Assembly (NCBI GenBank): GCA_902801295.1
Contig: CADCHN010000002.1
Coordinates: forward strand, 1 to 64,000
DNA from: Oscillospiraceae bacterium
Lineage (GTDB): Bacteria > Bacillota > Clostridia > Oscillospirales > Oscillospiraceae
DNA: 64,000 nucleotides
Direction: 5' to 3'
In this document: one piece after another, positions 49,528 through 58,244 of the stretch
Numbering within the stretch: position 1 is the stretch's first letter
Layout: every line of letters begins with the position of its first letter
Made by a program: the position numbers and the translations under genes
The notes under the pieces: generated by a model
The model's database searches: none
Told to the model about the DNA's origin: nothing
The model's input: only the letters and a program-made list of their open reading frames with translations

Positions 49528-50406
49528 ATGAAAGTCAGAAAAGCGGTCATCCCGGCGGCCGGACTCGGCACGCGCCTGCTGCCCAACACCAAGAGCATCC
49601 CCAAGGAGATGCTGCCCCTGGTGGACAAGCCCGTCATCCAGTACATCGTGGAGGAGGCGGTCTCCGCCGGCGTGGAGGAGATCCTGATCATCACCAACCG
49701 CGGCAAGAACCCCATCGAAGACTACTTTGACTACGCGCCCGACCTGGAGGAGCGCCTGGTTGCCGACGGCAAGGCCGACGAGGCCCGCATCGTGCGTGAG
49801 GTGGCCGACATGGCGGACGTCTGCTTCATGCGCCAGAAGGAGACCAAGGGCCTGGGCCACGCGATCTGGCGCGCCAGGAGCTTTGTCGGCAACGAGCCCT
49901 TCGGCGTACTGCTGGGCGACGACATCATGCTCAGCGAAAAGCCCGTGCTCAAGCAGCTCGTGGAGGCTGCTGAGCAGAACGACTGCAGCGCCATTGCGGT
50001 GCGGCAGGTGCCAGACGAGCTGATCGTGAAGTATTCCTCCGTCAAGCTGGAAGAGCAGCTCAGCGAGCGGGTCTACCGCATCAGCGACATGAACGAGAAG
50101 CCGACGCTGGCCGAGAAGCTCTCGGACTACGCGATCCTCGGCCGCTATGTGCTGACGCCTGGCATTTTCGACATTCTGGAGCACACCGCGCCCGGCCGCA
50201 ACAACGAGATCCAGCTCACCGACGGTATGAAAACGCTCTGCCATCAGGAGCCCATGTGCGCCGTGGACTTTGAGGGCCGCCGCTACGACACCGGCAACCT
50301 CAAGGGCTATCTGGAGGCCATCATCGACTTCGCGCTCAAGAACCAGGAGGCGGGGGACTGGCTGCGCCAGTTCATCATCGACAAGGCGCGCTCCTTCGGG
50401 GCTTGA
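49528..50406 (+). CDS. galU: UTP--glucose-1-phosphate uridylyltransferase
   Basis: This 292-residue enzyme makes UDP-glucose. It has AVIPAAGLGTRLLPNTKSIPKE, PVIQYIVEEAVSAG, VLLGDDIM and the GalU-specific GLGHAIWRARSF and RYDTGNLKGYLEA. It follows queT by 32 bases after a small CCCCG/CGGGG hairpin and has AAAGGAG before the ATG. UDP-glucose feeds cell-envelope sugars, including those of the left-hand locus. Its stop lies within the -35 of the following thiT promoter. Confidence 0.95.
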   Translation: MKVRKAVIPAAGLGTRLLPNTKSIPKEMLPLVDKPVIQYIVEEAVSAGVEEILIITNRGKNPIEDYFDYAPDLEERLVADGKADEARIVREVADMADVCFMRQKETKGLGHAIWRARSFVGNEPFGVLLGDDIMLSEKPVLKQLVEAAEQNDCSAIAVRQVPDELIVKYSSVKLEEQLSERVYRISDMNEKPTLAEKLSDYAILGRYVLTPGIFDILEHTAPGRNNEIQLTDGMKTLCHQEPMCAVDFEGRRYDTGNLKGYLEAIIDFALKNQEAGDWLRQFIIDKARSFGA

Positions 50407-50431
50407 CAAAAGCGCACGAAAGGACTAAAAT
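50403..50431 (+). promoter_or_regulatory. Promoter of the TPP riboswitch-thiT unit
   Basis: TTGACA (50403-50408) and TAAAAT (50426-50431) are 17 bases apart. The -35 includes the galU stop codon. Confidence 0.8.
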
Positions 50432-50440
50432 CATAACGCA

Positions 50441-50535
50441 AAGAGGGGAGCTGGGTCATCCTGGCTGAGAAGGCGTAACGGAGCGCCTAAACCCGCGAAC
50501 CTGATCCGGGTAATGCCGGCGTAGGAAACAGAGAC
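50441..50535 (+). promoter_or_regulatory. TPP (THI-box) riboswitch
   Basis: The conserved THI-box pieces are present in order: GGGGAGC, GGCTGAGA (pyrimidine site), ACCCGCGAACCTGATCCGGG and TAATGCCGGCGTAGGAA (diphosphate site). It precedes an intrinsic terminator and thiT, so thiamine diphosphate should stop transcription of the transporter. Confidence 0.95.
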
Positions 50536-50544
50536 GTGCGTTTT

Positions 50545-50579
50545 CCGCGGGTTCATTTTTGTGGACCCGCGGTTTTTTC
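50545..50579 (+). terminator. Riboswitch-controlled terminator before thiT
   Basis: CCGCGGGTTC (50545-50554) pairs with GACCCGCGG (50564-50572), followed by TTTTTT (50573-50578). This is the off-state structure of the TPP riboswitch. Confidence 0.9.
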
Positions 50580-50617
50580 TTGCCGCTGCTTCCTAACACA
50601 AAAAGGAGGAAAAAACC

Positions 50618-51175
50618 ATGAAAAAGAATCTCACGCTGCGTGCGCTGGTCGAAGGCGCGATCTTTGTGGCCCTGGCCCAGGTGCTGGGCTATCTCAAGCT
50701 GTTTGAACTGCCGCAGGGCGGCTCCATCGTCATCGCCATGTTCCCGATCTTCTTCTACTGCGCCCGTTGGGGCTTCGGCCCCGGCATCCTTGCCAGCGCG
50801 GTGTACAGCGTGCTGCAGCTCACCCTCGACGGCGCCTACGCCTGGGGCTGGCAGTCCATGATCGGCGACTACCTGCTGGCCTTTACCGTGCTCGGTCTCG
50901 CGGGCCTGTTCCACAAAAACAAATACGGCCTCTTTATCGGCACCGTGGTCGGCTCCGTGGCCCGCTTCCTCGTCCACTACGTCACCGGCGCGACGGTCTG
51001 GGCCGAGTACATGCCCGAGACCTTCTTCGGCATGACCATGACGACGCCCTGGATCTACTCCGCGCTCTATAACGGCAGCTTCATGCTGATCGATATGATC
51101 CTCTGCCTCGTCATCGGCGCGCTGATCTTCAAGCCGCTCGGCAAATACATCCGCGGCGAGGATCTGAAAAAGTAA
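50618..51175 (+). CDS. thiT: ECF transporter S component ThiT (thiamine)
   Basis: This 185-residue membrane protein has six hydrophobic helices and ThiT landmarks: VEGAIFVALAQVLGYLKLF at the N terminus, GFGPGILASAVYSVLQ, the thiamine-binding DGAYAWGWQSMIGDYLLAF, and GSVARFLVHYVTGATVWAEY. It imports thiamine with the common ECF module. The TPP riboswitch and AGGAGG ribosome site upstream fit this role. A terminator shared with mutY follows. Confidence 0.95.
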   Translation: MKKNLTLRALVEGAIFVALAQVLGYLKLFELPQGGSIVIAMFPIFFYCARWGFGPGILASAVYSVLQLTLDGAYAWGWQSMIGDYLLAFTVLGLAGLFHKNKYGLFIGTVVGSVARFLVHYVTGATVWAEYMPETFFGMTMTTPWIYSALYNGSFMLIDMILCLVIGALIFKPLGKYIRGEDLKK

Positions 51176-51187
51176 GTCTGTCAACGC

Positions 51188-51220
51188 AAAAACTCCCGAC
51201 GCACTGCGTCGGGAGTTTTT
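51188..51220. terminator. Bidirectional terminator between thiT and mutY
   Basis: AAAAACTCCCGACGC (51188-51202) and its complement (51206-51220) form a perfect 15-bp stem with TTTTTTATTT on the plus side; read in reverse it serves mutY. Confidence 0.85.
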
Positions 51221-52278
51221 TATTTCAGCAGCTTGAAATAGGCCTTCAATGCTGTGGGAATGGCGTAGTCCGCGCAGATCTCCGCAGCGGTTTTCCACTC
51301 GTATTCCCCACTTTGCTCGGATAAATTGACGAAATAGCCGCTCATACGCCACTCAACATGGGTAAAAATATGCTTAGCGTCCCCACACGGGCGAATATCC
51401 TGGACGGAAAGGCCTCGCTCCTCCAGCGCAGCGCGGACGGACTCGGCGGAGAGGCGCCCGGGGAGGGAGGGGAATTCCCACATCCCGGCCAGCAGCCCGG
51501 AATCCTCCCGGCGGCGCAGGGCATAGCGGGCGTCGCTGCGCAGCAGCAGCACGGTTTTTTCTTCGATGCGCCGCTCCTTCTTCGGGCTGCGGCGCGGCAA
51601 CTCCGCGGTGAGACCCTCCCGGCGCGCCAGACACAGCTCCCGCAGCGGACACTCGCCGCAGCGCGGCTCGCCGTTCGGCAGACAGACCGTCTCGCCCAGC
51701 TCCATCAGTCCCTCGGTCAGCAGCCCAGCGTCTTCTCCGGAAGGATAGATCACGCGCAGCGCGTCGGCCACGCGGCTTTTGGTTTTCTGGCTGAGCACGT
51801 CGTCGGCGCAGGCGGTCACGCGCATGATGACGCGCAGGACGTTGCCGTCCACGGCGGGCTCCGGCTCGCCGCAGGCGATGGAGGCGATGGCTCCGGCGGT
51901 GTAGTCGCCGATGCCGGGCAGCGTTCGCAGCGCCGCGGCCGTCCGCGGCAGCTCGCCGCCGAATTTGTCCATCACAAGCTGAGCGGCCTTTTTCAGATTG
52001 CGGGCGCGGCTGTAATAGCCCAGACCCTCCCAGAGCTTCAGGAGCCGGTCCTCCGGCACGGCGGCAAGCGCGGCGACGTCGGGCAGCTCCGCCAGGAAGC
52101 GTGCGTAGTAGGGGATCACGGCCTCAATGCGCGTCTGCTGCAGCATGATTTCGGAGATCCAGACCTGATAGGGCGTCGGATTACGGCGCCAGGGAAGCTC
52201 GCGCCGTACGGCGCGGTACCAGGGGATCAGCTCTTCGGCGCAGCCGCGCAGCAGGCTGAGTTCGTCCTCCCGGTTCAT
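51220..52278 (-). CDS. mutY: A/G-specific adenine glycosylase
   Basis: This 352-residue base-excision enzyme removes adenine opposite 8-oxoguanine. It has the helix-hairpin-helix LRTLPGIGDYTAGAIASIA with the catalytic-region aspartate in PAVDGNVLRV, the EIMLQQTRIEAV contact helix, the [4Fe-4S] motif CGECPLRELC with a preceding Cys, and a C-terminal NUDIX-like 8-oxoG recognition domain. ATG 52278 follows the cdsA stop by one base (TGAGATG) with no clear ribosome site, so translation is probably coupled. Confidence 0.95.
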   Translation of the reverse strand: MNREDELSLLRGCAEELIPWYRAVRRELPWRRNPTPYQVWISEIMLQQTRIEAVIPYYARFLAELPDVAALAAVPEDRLLKLWEGLGYYSRARNLKKAAQLVMDKFGGELPRTAAALRTLPGIGDYTAGAIASIACGEPEPAVDGNVLRVIMRVTACADDVLSQKTKSRVADALRVIYPSGEDAGLLTEGLMELGETVCLPNGEPRCGECPLRELCLARREGLTAELPRRSPKKERRIEEKTVLLLRSDARYALRRREDSGLLAGMWEFPSLPGRLSAESVRAALEERGLSVQDIRPCGDAKHIFTHVEWRMSGYFVNLSEQSGEYEWKTAAEICADYAIPTALKAYFKLLK

Positions 52279-52279
52279 C

Positions 52280-53098
52280 TCAGGAGACAAAGCGCTGCGC
52301 CAGCAGCAGGCAGAGGTAGGCCGTCGGGATCGCAAAGAGCAGGCTGTCGGCCCGGTCCATCAGTCCGCCGTGGCCGGGGATGAGGTTGGAAAAGTCCTTG
52401 ACGCCGATCATGCGCTTGACGAGCGACTCGGCCAGGTCGCCGATCTGCCCCATGCTCGAGGAGAGGAAGGCGGTCAGCACACAGACCCAGAGGGGAATGT
52501 CGCGGTAGACGAGACCCGGGATGAGCGGCAGCAGAAAATAAAGCGCGAAGCCCGCGGCAACGGAGGCCAGCGCGCCGCTGATGCTGCCCTCCCAGGTCTT
52601 GTGCGGGGAGACCAGCGGGGCGAGCTTGTGTTTGCCGAAGCGCGTGCCGCCGAAGAGGGCGAACGCGTCGCAGAGCATGGAGGCCACGGCCGCGAGGATC
52701 AGGGTCTCCGCCCAGATGTCGGAGGTGCCGATGCGCATCAGCAGCACGAAGAGGAAGCCGGGATAGGAGACGCCGGCCTCGGTATAAAACGCGCCGGGGC
52801 CGGACACGCGCGGGTGCAGGATGCCGGAGAACATGGCCAGGAAGATGGCCAGCGTCAGCGCGGCGACGCAATACTCCAGCGGCGCGTGCAGCAGCGTCAG
52901 AACGGCCTGGATCGCCATGTGGCTGTACATGACCCAGGCGCAGCAGGCGATGTCGAGCTTCTCCAGGTTGCGGCTGAGTTCATAGCAGCAGATCACGCCT
53001 GCGGCGGCGAAAAAGAGCACGCGGCTGACTTCGGACGCGAGCACGCAGCCGAAGGTCACAACGAGAAGAACGATCGCGGATGTCACTCTCTGTTTCAA
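52280..53098 (-). CDS. cdsA: Phosphatidate cytidylyltransferase
   Basis: This 272-residue membrane protein makes CDP-diacylglycerol, the precursor of phospholipids. It has about seven to eight helices and the C-terminal CdsA signature region: SSMGQIGDLAESLVKRMIGVKDFSNLIPGHGGLMDRADS, here as adjacent motifs GDLAESLVKR and PGHGGLMDRADS. The initiator is TTG at 53098; ribosome pairing is weak (AGAG). mutY is translated from the same message. Confidence 0.93.
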   Translation of the reverse strand: MKQRVTSAIVLLVVTFGCVLASEVSRVLFFAAAGVICCYELSRNLEKLDIACCAWVMYSHMAIQAVLTLLHAPLEYCVAALTLAIFLAMFSGILHPRVSGPGAFYTEAGVSYPGFLFVLLMRIGTSDIWAETLILAAVASMLCDAFALFGGTRFGKHKLAPLVSPHKTWEGSISGALASVAAGFALYFLLPLIPGLVYRDIPLWVCVLTAFLSSSMGQIGDLAESLVKRMIGVKDFSNLIPGHGGLMDRADSLLFAIPTAYLCLLLAQRFVS

Positions 53099-53267
53099 GG
53101 GAAATCACTCTTTCCGGATAAAAATCATCATAAAGTTACTTTACCACAAATTTTGCCCGCGCTCAATACGCAATCTCGCAAGATTGTCGGGCGCGGCTTT
53201 GTGTTGCAATTTGACAGGACGCGTGATAAACTGATGAAAGAGGGTTTATACATCGGAGACAGAAAAG

Positions 53268-54035
53268 ATGATTAAAAATTGGATGCTGAGCTATCCCGCG
53301 CAGCAGGGCTGCGACAGGCGCAAAGCCTACGTATACCTGCCGCAGGAGGCCATGCGGGACCGGAGCCGCCGTTTTCCGGTTCTTTATATGTTTGATGGGC
53401 ATAATGTCTTTTATGACAAGGACGCGACTTACGGAAAAAGCTGGGGTCTGGCCGAATATCTGGACTATTGCAATGTGCCGCTGATCGTGGCGGCCGTCGA
53501 GTGCAACCACGGGCCGAATTACGCCCGGATCCACGAGTATGCGCCCTATGATTTTCAGGCACCCGGCCTGGGGCGCTTTGAAGGGCACGGGCGCGAGACC
53601 ATGGAATGGCTGATCGGCGAATTCAAGCCGGGCATTGACGCTGCCTTTCCCACCCTGCCGGACCGGCAGCACACCTTTATCGCCGGCAGCTCGATGGGCG
53701 GCCTGATGAGCCTCTACGCGCTGGCGGAATACAACCGGGTCTTTTCCCGCGCGGCGGCGCTCTCGCCGTCGATCGACTTCGGCCCATCCCGCCTGGACGA
53801 GCTGCTGAAGAAGGCGGACTTTGCGCCGGGCACCGTGCTTTACATGGACTATGGCGAAAAAGAAATGACCCGCATGCGCACGCAGAGCCGCTGGAGAAGC
53901 GTGTGCCGCATCCTGCTGCAGAAGCAGGTGCTGCTCACGGCGCGCATCGTTCCCGACGGCGAGCACTGCGAAGCAAGCTGGGAGAAGCAGAATCCCTTCT
54001 TTATCTCAACCTTGCTGTACGGAATGGAGGATTGA
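53268..54035 (+). CDS. Esterase, alpha/beta-hydrolase (esterase D/Fes-like)
   Basis: This 255-residue hydrolase has a YVYLPQEAMRD opening, VLYMFDGHNVFYD oxyanion region, the nucleophile elbow FIAGSSMGGLMSLYAL and a late DGEHCEASW histidine. It is close to putative esterases of the Fes/IroE and feruloyl-esterase-like group. No signal peptide is seen. It is the first of three genes with no more than 15 bases between them, followed by a second esterase and an ATP-grasp ligase. TTGACA at 53210-53215 has no convincing -10 partner, so the promoter is unclear. Confidence 0.82.
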   Translation: MIKNWMLSYPAQQGCDRRKAYVYLPQEAMRDRSRRFPVLYMFDGHNVFYDKDATYGKSWGLAEYLDYCNVPLIVAAVECNHGPNYARIHEYAPYDFQAPGLGRFEGHGRETMEWLIGEFKPGIDAAFPTLPDRQHTFIAGSSMGGLMSLYALAEYNRVFSRAAALSPSIDFGPSRLDELLKKADFAPGTVLYMDYGEKEMTRMRTQSRWRSVCRILLQKQVLLTARIVPDGEHCEASWEKQNPFFISTLLYGMED

Positions 54036-54800
54036 ATGATGGAGATCCGCTATGACAAATGGCGCAGCCCCAATCTCGGGCGGGATATGGAGATCAAAAC
54101 CTACGGCTCCGGCGGTAAGCCGGTGCTGTACATCCCCTGCCAGGACGGGCGCTTCTATGATTTTGAAAACTTCGGCATGCTGGACGCCTGGCGTCCCTTC
54201 CTGGAGCAGCAGCAGGTGACGGTGTTCTCCGTGGATACGCTGGATACGGAGACCTGGTCCTATAAAAACGGCAATCCCTATTGGCGGATCCGCCGCCATG
54301 AGGACTGGATGCGCTATCTCTGCGAGGAGGTCGTGCCCTTTATCCGCATGATCAGCCGCGAGCACGGCTGGAAGAGCAACCCCGGCGTGATGGCCTTCGG
54401 CGCAAGCCTCGGCGCAACGCACGCCACCAACCTCTATTTCCGCTTCCCCGACCTGTTCGACGAGCTGCTCGCGCTCAGCGGGCTGTACGACGCCGCCTAC
54501 GGCTTCGACGGCTATATGGACGAGAAGGTCTATCTCAATTCCCCCCTGAACTACCTGCCCAACATGCCGCCCGACCACAGCTATCTGGAAAAATACCGCC
54601 GCAACCGCGCGGTCTTCTGCGTGGGGCAGGGCCCCTGGGAAATCCCGGAATCCACGCGCGCGCTGGAGAGTGTGCTGCGTGAAAAGGGCATCCCCGCGAC
54701 GGTGGACTACTGGGGCTATGACGTGCAGCACGACTGGTCCTGGTGGTTTAAGCAGGTGGCGTATTTCGTCCCGAAGCTATTGAGCGACCAATCCCCCTGA
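54036..54800 (+). CDS. Second esterase-like alpha/beta-hydrolase
   Basis: This 254-residue protein has PVLYIPCQDGRFYDFE (oxyanion region), FSVDTLDTETW, the nucleophile elbow MAFGASLGATHATNL and a DVQHDWSWW histidine near the C terminus, so the Ser-Asp-His triad seems complete. It is diverged from its upstream neighbour but of the same fold. The ATG directly follows the TGA of the first esterase gene, with GGAGG inside that gene's last codons. Function may be hydrolysis or condensation of an ester or amide made by the ATP-grasp ligase. Confidence 0.75.
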   Translation: MMEIRYDKWRSPNLGRDMEIKTYGSGGKPVLYIPCQDGRFYDFENFGMLDAWRPFLEQQQVTVFSVDTLDTETWSYKNGNPYWRIRRHEDWMRYLCEEVVPFIRMISREHGWKSNPGVMAFGASLGATHATNLYFRFPDLFDELLALSGLYDAAYGFDGYMDEKVYLNSPLNYLPNMPPDHSYLEKYRRNRAVFCVGQGPWEIPESTRALESVLREKGIPATVDYWGYDVQHDWSWWFKQVAYFVPKLLSDQSP

Positions 54801-54814
54801 AAGAAGGAATCCCT

Positions 54815-56005
54815 TTGAAAAACGCAATCTTTATCTCCCCGAATTTCCCGGAAAACTACTGGCATTTCTGCCACGAGCTGCATCATGACGGCGTCAATGT
54901 CCTCGGCATCGGAGACGAGGCCTATGACCGCCTGCTCCCCGAGCTCAGGGACTGTCTGACCGAGTACTATCGGGTCGGCAGCCTGGAAAACTACGACGAG
55001 GTCTACCGCGCCGTGGCCTTTTTTGCCTTTAAATACGGGCGCATCGATTTCCTGGAATCCAACAATGAATACTGGCTGGAGCAGGACGCCGCGCTGCGGA
55101 CCGATTTCAACATTCCGGTCGGCTTCCGCGTGGAGGACATCCCGCGCATCAAGTATAAATCCAACATGAAGGAATACTACCGGCGCGCCGGCGTGCCGAC
55201 GGCCCGGTATCATCTGGTGGACGACCTGGACGGCTGCCGCGCCTTCATCGCCGAGGTCGGCCTGCCCGTGATCGTTAAGCCCGATAACGGCGTCGGCGCC
55301 AACGGCACCTGGAAAATCACCTGCGACGAGGATCTGCAGCAGTTCCTGCTGAACTGGGACGGCAGCCCGTATATCATGGAGGAATTCATCCGGGGCGAGA
55401 TCATCTCCTATGACGCGATCTACGACTCCAGGGGCGAGCCGATCTTCGAGACCGGCAACGTGTCGCCGATCCCCGTGATGGATATTGTCAACAACAACGA
55501 CAACTGCATCTTTTATATTCTGCGCGAGCTGCCGAAGGACACGCGCGCCGTCGGCCGCGCCACGGCCCGGAGCTTCGGCGTGCGCAGCCGCTTCATCCAC
55601 TTTGAGTTCTTCCGCCTGCTGGAGGATCAGCCGATCGGGAAGAAGGGCCAGATCGTCGCGCTGGAGGTCAATATGCGCCCGAGCGGCGGATATTCCCCCG
55701 ATATGATCAACTTTGCGCACAGCACGAACGTCTACAAAATCTGGGCCGACATGGTGGCCTTCGACCGTTCGGAGATGCCCTGCGGCGACCACAATTACTG
55801 CGTGTTTGCCGGGCGGAGAGACGGCAAACAGTTCGCACTCGACACCGAGGAGATCGAGAAAAAATACCGGAACAACCTGTGCATGGTGGAGCGCATGCCG
55901 GATGCGCTGTCCGGCGCGATGGGCAACCTGGCCTTTCTGGCCACCTTCCCGACCATGGAGGCGCTGCGGCGCTTCTGGAAGGACATTGTCCTCTGCGAAG
56001 AATAA
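54815..56005 (+). CDS. ATP-grasp ligase of the esterase operon
   Basis: This 396-residue protein has a pre-ATP-grasp domain (AIFISPNFPENYWHFCHEL), an ATP loop LPVIVKPDNGVGANGTWKI near residue 150, and IVALEVNMRPSGGYSPDMI with the Mg-binding Glu and Asn. It belongs to the carboxylate-amine/thiol ligase superfamily; no close named relative is recognised. The initiator is TTG at 54815 with AAGGA six bases before it. It ends the esterase operon before a strong hairpin. The substrates are unknown; the co-encoded esterases suggest an ester- or amide-containing small molecule. Confidence 0.78.
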   Translation: MKNAIFISPNFPENYWHFCHELHHDGVNVLGIGDEAYDRLLPELRDCLTEYYRVGSLENYDEVYRAVAFFAFKYGRIDFLESNNEYWLEQDAALRTDFNIPVGFRVEDIPRIKYKSNMKEYYRRAGVPTARYHLVDDLDGCRAFIAEVGLPVIVKPDNGVGANGTWKITCDEDLQQFLLNWDGSPYIMEEFIRGEIISYDAIYDSRGEPIFETGNVSPIPVMDIVNNNDNCIFYILRELPKDTRAVGRATARSFGVRSRFIHFEFFRLLEDQPIGKKGQIVALEVNMRPSGGYSPDMINFAHSTNVYKIWADMVAFDRSEMPCGDHNYCVFAGRRDGKQFALDTEEIEKKYRNNLCMVERMPDALSGAMGNLAFLATFPTMEALRRFWKDIVLCEE

Positions 56006-56017
56006 GGAAAAAACAGA

Positions 56018-56050
56018 ACAGCACCCGTCGTGTTGAACGACGGGTGCTGT
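56018..56050. terminator. Terminator after the esterase/ATP-grasp operon
   Basis: ACAGCACCCGTCGT (56018-56031) and ACGACGGGTGCTGT (56037-56050) form a 14-bp perfect stem, followed by CTTTATG. In reverse it may also stop psuG transcripts. Confidence 0.85.
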
Positions 56051-56066
56051 CTTTATGCTGTTCGGT

Positions 56067-56978
56067 TCAGTCGGCCAGCAGCGCGGCGGTCTTGGCCGCA
56101 AGGCGGGCGTTGTTGAGCACGAGCTGGATGTTCGACTCGAGGCTCTCGCCGCCGGTCAGCTCCACGACGCGGGCCAGCAGGAAAGGTGTGGTCTCCTTGC
56201 CATGCACGCCCTGCTCCGCAGCCTCGCGCAGCGCCTGCTCGATGGCCGCGTCAATGACGGCCTTGTCCATGGCGTATTCGGCGGGGATGGGGTTCGTGAC
56301 CAGCATGCCGCCCTTGTAGTTCATGCCGCGCTGAGCACGGAACATGGCGGCCAGCTCCTCCGGGGAATCGACGCGGTAGTCCACGCCGAAGCCGCTCTTG
56401 CGCGTGTAGAAGGCGGGCAGCTCCTCGGTCCCGTAGCCGATCACCGGCACGCCCTTGGTCTCAAGATACTCGAGCGTCAGACCCAGGTCGAGGATGGACT
56501 TGGCGCCGGCGCAGACGACCATCACCGGGGTCTGTGCCAGCTCCTCCAGGTCGGCGGAGATGTCCATCGTCGTCTCGGCGCCGCGGTGCACACCGCCGAT
56601 GCCGCCGGTGGCGAAGATGCGGATGCCGGCCATGTGGGCAATCATCATCGTGGTGGTGACGGTGGTGGCGCCGTCGGCTCCGCGGGCGACCAGCGCGGGC
56701 AGGTCGCGGCGGCTGGCCTTGGCGACCTTGCGCCCGGCCTTGCCGAGGTATTCGATCTCATCGGCGCTGAGACCCGCCTTCAGGCGGCCGCCGATGACGG
56801 CAATCGTGGCGGGCACGGCGCCGTTTTCGCGGATGGTCTGCTCGACCAGCAGCGCGGTCTGCACGTTTTTGGGATAGGGCATGCCGTGGGAGATAATGGT
56901 GCTCTCCAGCGCGACAACGGGCTTTCCCGCGTCCAGCGCGGCCTTGACTTCGGGAGCTATATCCAGATATCGATTCAT
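56067..56978 (-). CDS. psuG: Pseudouridine-5'-phosphate glycosidase
   Basis: This 303-residue enzyme cleaves pseudouridine 5'-phosphate to uracil and ribose 5-phosphate. It carries ALESTIISHGMPYP at the N terminus (active-site Glu), IGGRLKAGLS, GADGATTVTTTMMIAHMAGIRIFATGGIGGVHRGAE (as the motifs GATTVTTTM and ATGGIGGVHRG) and the active-site lysine region ICAGAKSILDLG (here VCAGAKSIL). ATG 56978 follows GGAGGTTACTT. No psuK kinase is adjacent. It has its own promoter, divergent from the glycosidase gene at 57119. Confidence 0.93.
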   Translation of the reverse strand: MNRYLDIAPEVKAALDAGKPVVALESTIISHGMPYPKNVQTALLVEQTIRENGAVPATIAVIGGRLKAGLSADEIEYLGKAGRKVAKASRRDLPALVARGADGATTVTTTMMIAHMAGIRIFATGGIGGVHRGAETTMDISADLEELAQTPVMVVCAGAKSILDLGLTLEYLETKGVPVIGYGTEELPAFYTRKSGFGVDYRVDSPEELAAMFRAQRGMNYKGGMLVTNPIPAEYAMDKAVIDAAIEQALREAAEQGVHGKETTPFLLARVVELTGGESLESNIQLVLNNARLAAKTAALLAD

Positions 56979-57008
56979 AAGTAACCTCCAAAAATGTCTT
57001 GAAAGCAT

Positions 57009-57036
57009 ATTATATGCCATTTTCCCGCGTTGTCAA
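57009..57036 (-). promoter_or_regulatory. Promoter of psuG
   Basis: TTGACA (57031-57036) and TATAAT (57009-57014) are perfect and 16 bases apart on the minus strand. Confidence 0.8.
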
Positions 57037-57054
57037 GTGCGCGACGCGCGGCGA

Positions 57055-57083
57055 TTGACAGAAGATGACGGATGAATTATAAT
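57055..57083 (+). promoter_or_regulatory. Promoter of the phosphodiester glycosidase gene
   Basis: TTGACA (57055-57060) and TATAAT (57078-57083) are perfect and separated by 17 bases, 36 bases before the preferred start codon. Confidence 0.85.
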
Positions 57084-57118
57084 GGCGGAGTACGAATTCT
57101 GCCATGGAGAGACAAGCG

Positions 57119-58243
57119 ATGGAAGAGAACAAAACGCGGCAGGAGCTGCGGGAAGAGCAACTGCAGTCCCAGGCGCCCCGCCGCAGAAGAAAAAGAAAAA
57201 GCGTGGGAGAGCTGGTTTTGCAGGATCTTCTGATGACCGCGATCATTCTGCTGAGCTTCGCCCTCGTGCACCATGTGATCCCGCGGATGATGAAAAACAG
57301 CATCGAGCCGCCCGAGTCGAGAAGCATTCGCCCCGCGGCCGTCGAGACCGCCGCGCCCGAGACGCCGGCGCTCCCGACCGAGGAACTGCCCGTCGAACCC
57401 ACTGAGCCGGAGGCCACGCCCGAGCCGACTCCGGAGCCGACGCCCGACCCGATGGACTGGCGCACGAAGTTTGCCGACCGCTTCACCGACGAGGTTGTGG
57501 TGACCGATCACAGCTACACGAGCCCCAACATCGCCATCGACATCCAGAAGTATGTCAGCGACGATGAGGCTCCCAGCACCTACTTCGTGGCGGATATCTA
57601 TGTGGCGTCGCTGGAAAACTTCCAGACCTACTGGGCCGGAGGCAGCTTCCGCAAGTGGATGGAGGAGGATCCGATCCAGTGCGCGAAAAACGCCGGGGCC
57701 ATCCTCGCCATCAACGGCGACTACGCCGACAGCCAGGACTTCGGTCTGCTGGTGAGAAACGGCGAGCTGTATATGGAGGAGCAGACGATCTACGATATCT
57801 GCGCGCTCTATTACGACGGCACCATGGTGACCTACGGCGCGGACGAATACAAGGTGGAGGACGTGCTGGCGCGCGAACCCTACCAGATATGGAAGTTCGG
57901 CCCGGCGCTGCTGGACGAAAAGGGCCAACCCCGCAGCAGCTTCAACGCCACCGGCCCGATCTCCGATGTGAACCCGCGCACCGGCATCGGCTACTACGAG
58001 CCGGGCCACTACTGCTTCGTCGTGGTGGACGGACGCCAGGGCGGCTATTCCGCCGGCATGCGGATCGGGCGCTTTGCCCAGCTCTTTGCCGACCTGGGCT
58101 GCACGGCGGCCTATAACCTGGACGGCGGACGCTCTTCGGTGATGACCTTTCAGGGCAGCTTCTTCAACCAGCCCTACCTGAACGGCCGCAACGTCGGAGA
58201 CATTCTGCTGATCCGCGAGATCGACGAGAGCGAGGAGGGCTGA
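57119..58243 (+). CDS. Membrane-anchored phosphodiester glycosidase (NAGPA domain)
   Basis: This 374-residue protein has a basic cytosolic N terminus (PRRRRKRKS), one membrane helix (LLMTAIILLSFALVHHVIP), a Pro/Glu/Thr-rich wall-spanning stretch (EATPEPTPEPTPDP), and an extracellular NAGPA-type domain with ILAINGDYADSQDFGLLVRNG near residue 190 and TAAYNLDGGRSSVM near 340, the latter a hallmark of the family. Relatives such as human uncovering enzyme cleave GlcNAc-1-phosphodiesters. It could trim phosphodiester-linked sugars of the wall. The ATG at 57119 follows GGAG by nine bases. It is followed one base later by a small membrane-protein gene. Confidence 0.88.
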   Translation: MEENKTRQELREEQLQSQAPRRRRKRKSVGELVLQDLLMTAIILLSFALVHHVIPRMMKNSIEPPESRSIRPAAVETAAPETPALPTEELPVEPTEPEATPEPTPEPTPDPMDWRTKFADRFTDEVVVTDHSYTSPNIAIDIQKYVSDDEAPSTYFVADIYVASLENFQTYWAGGSFRKWMEEDPIQCAKNAGAILAINGDYADSQDFGLLVRNGELYMEEQTIYDICALYYDGTMVTYGADEYKVEDVLAREPYQIWKFGPALLDEKGQPRSSFNATGPISDVNPRTGIGYYEPGHYCFVVVDGRQGGYSAGMRIGRFAQLFADLGCTAAYNLDGGRSSVMTFQGSFFNQPYLNGRNVGDILLIREIDESEEG

Positions 58244-58244
58244 G

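Noticed and set aside
53210..53215. TTGACA before the esterase operon as a promoter
   Set aside because: No acceptable -10 hexamer lies at 15-19 bases; left unassigned.
57400..57450. Short tandem codons (EPTPEPTPDP) as a CRISPR-like or tandem repeat locus
   Set aside because: It is a Pro-rich protein stalk in frame; units are too short and there are no spacers. No CRISPR array was found in the window.
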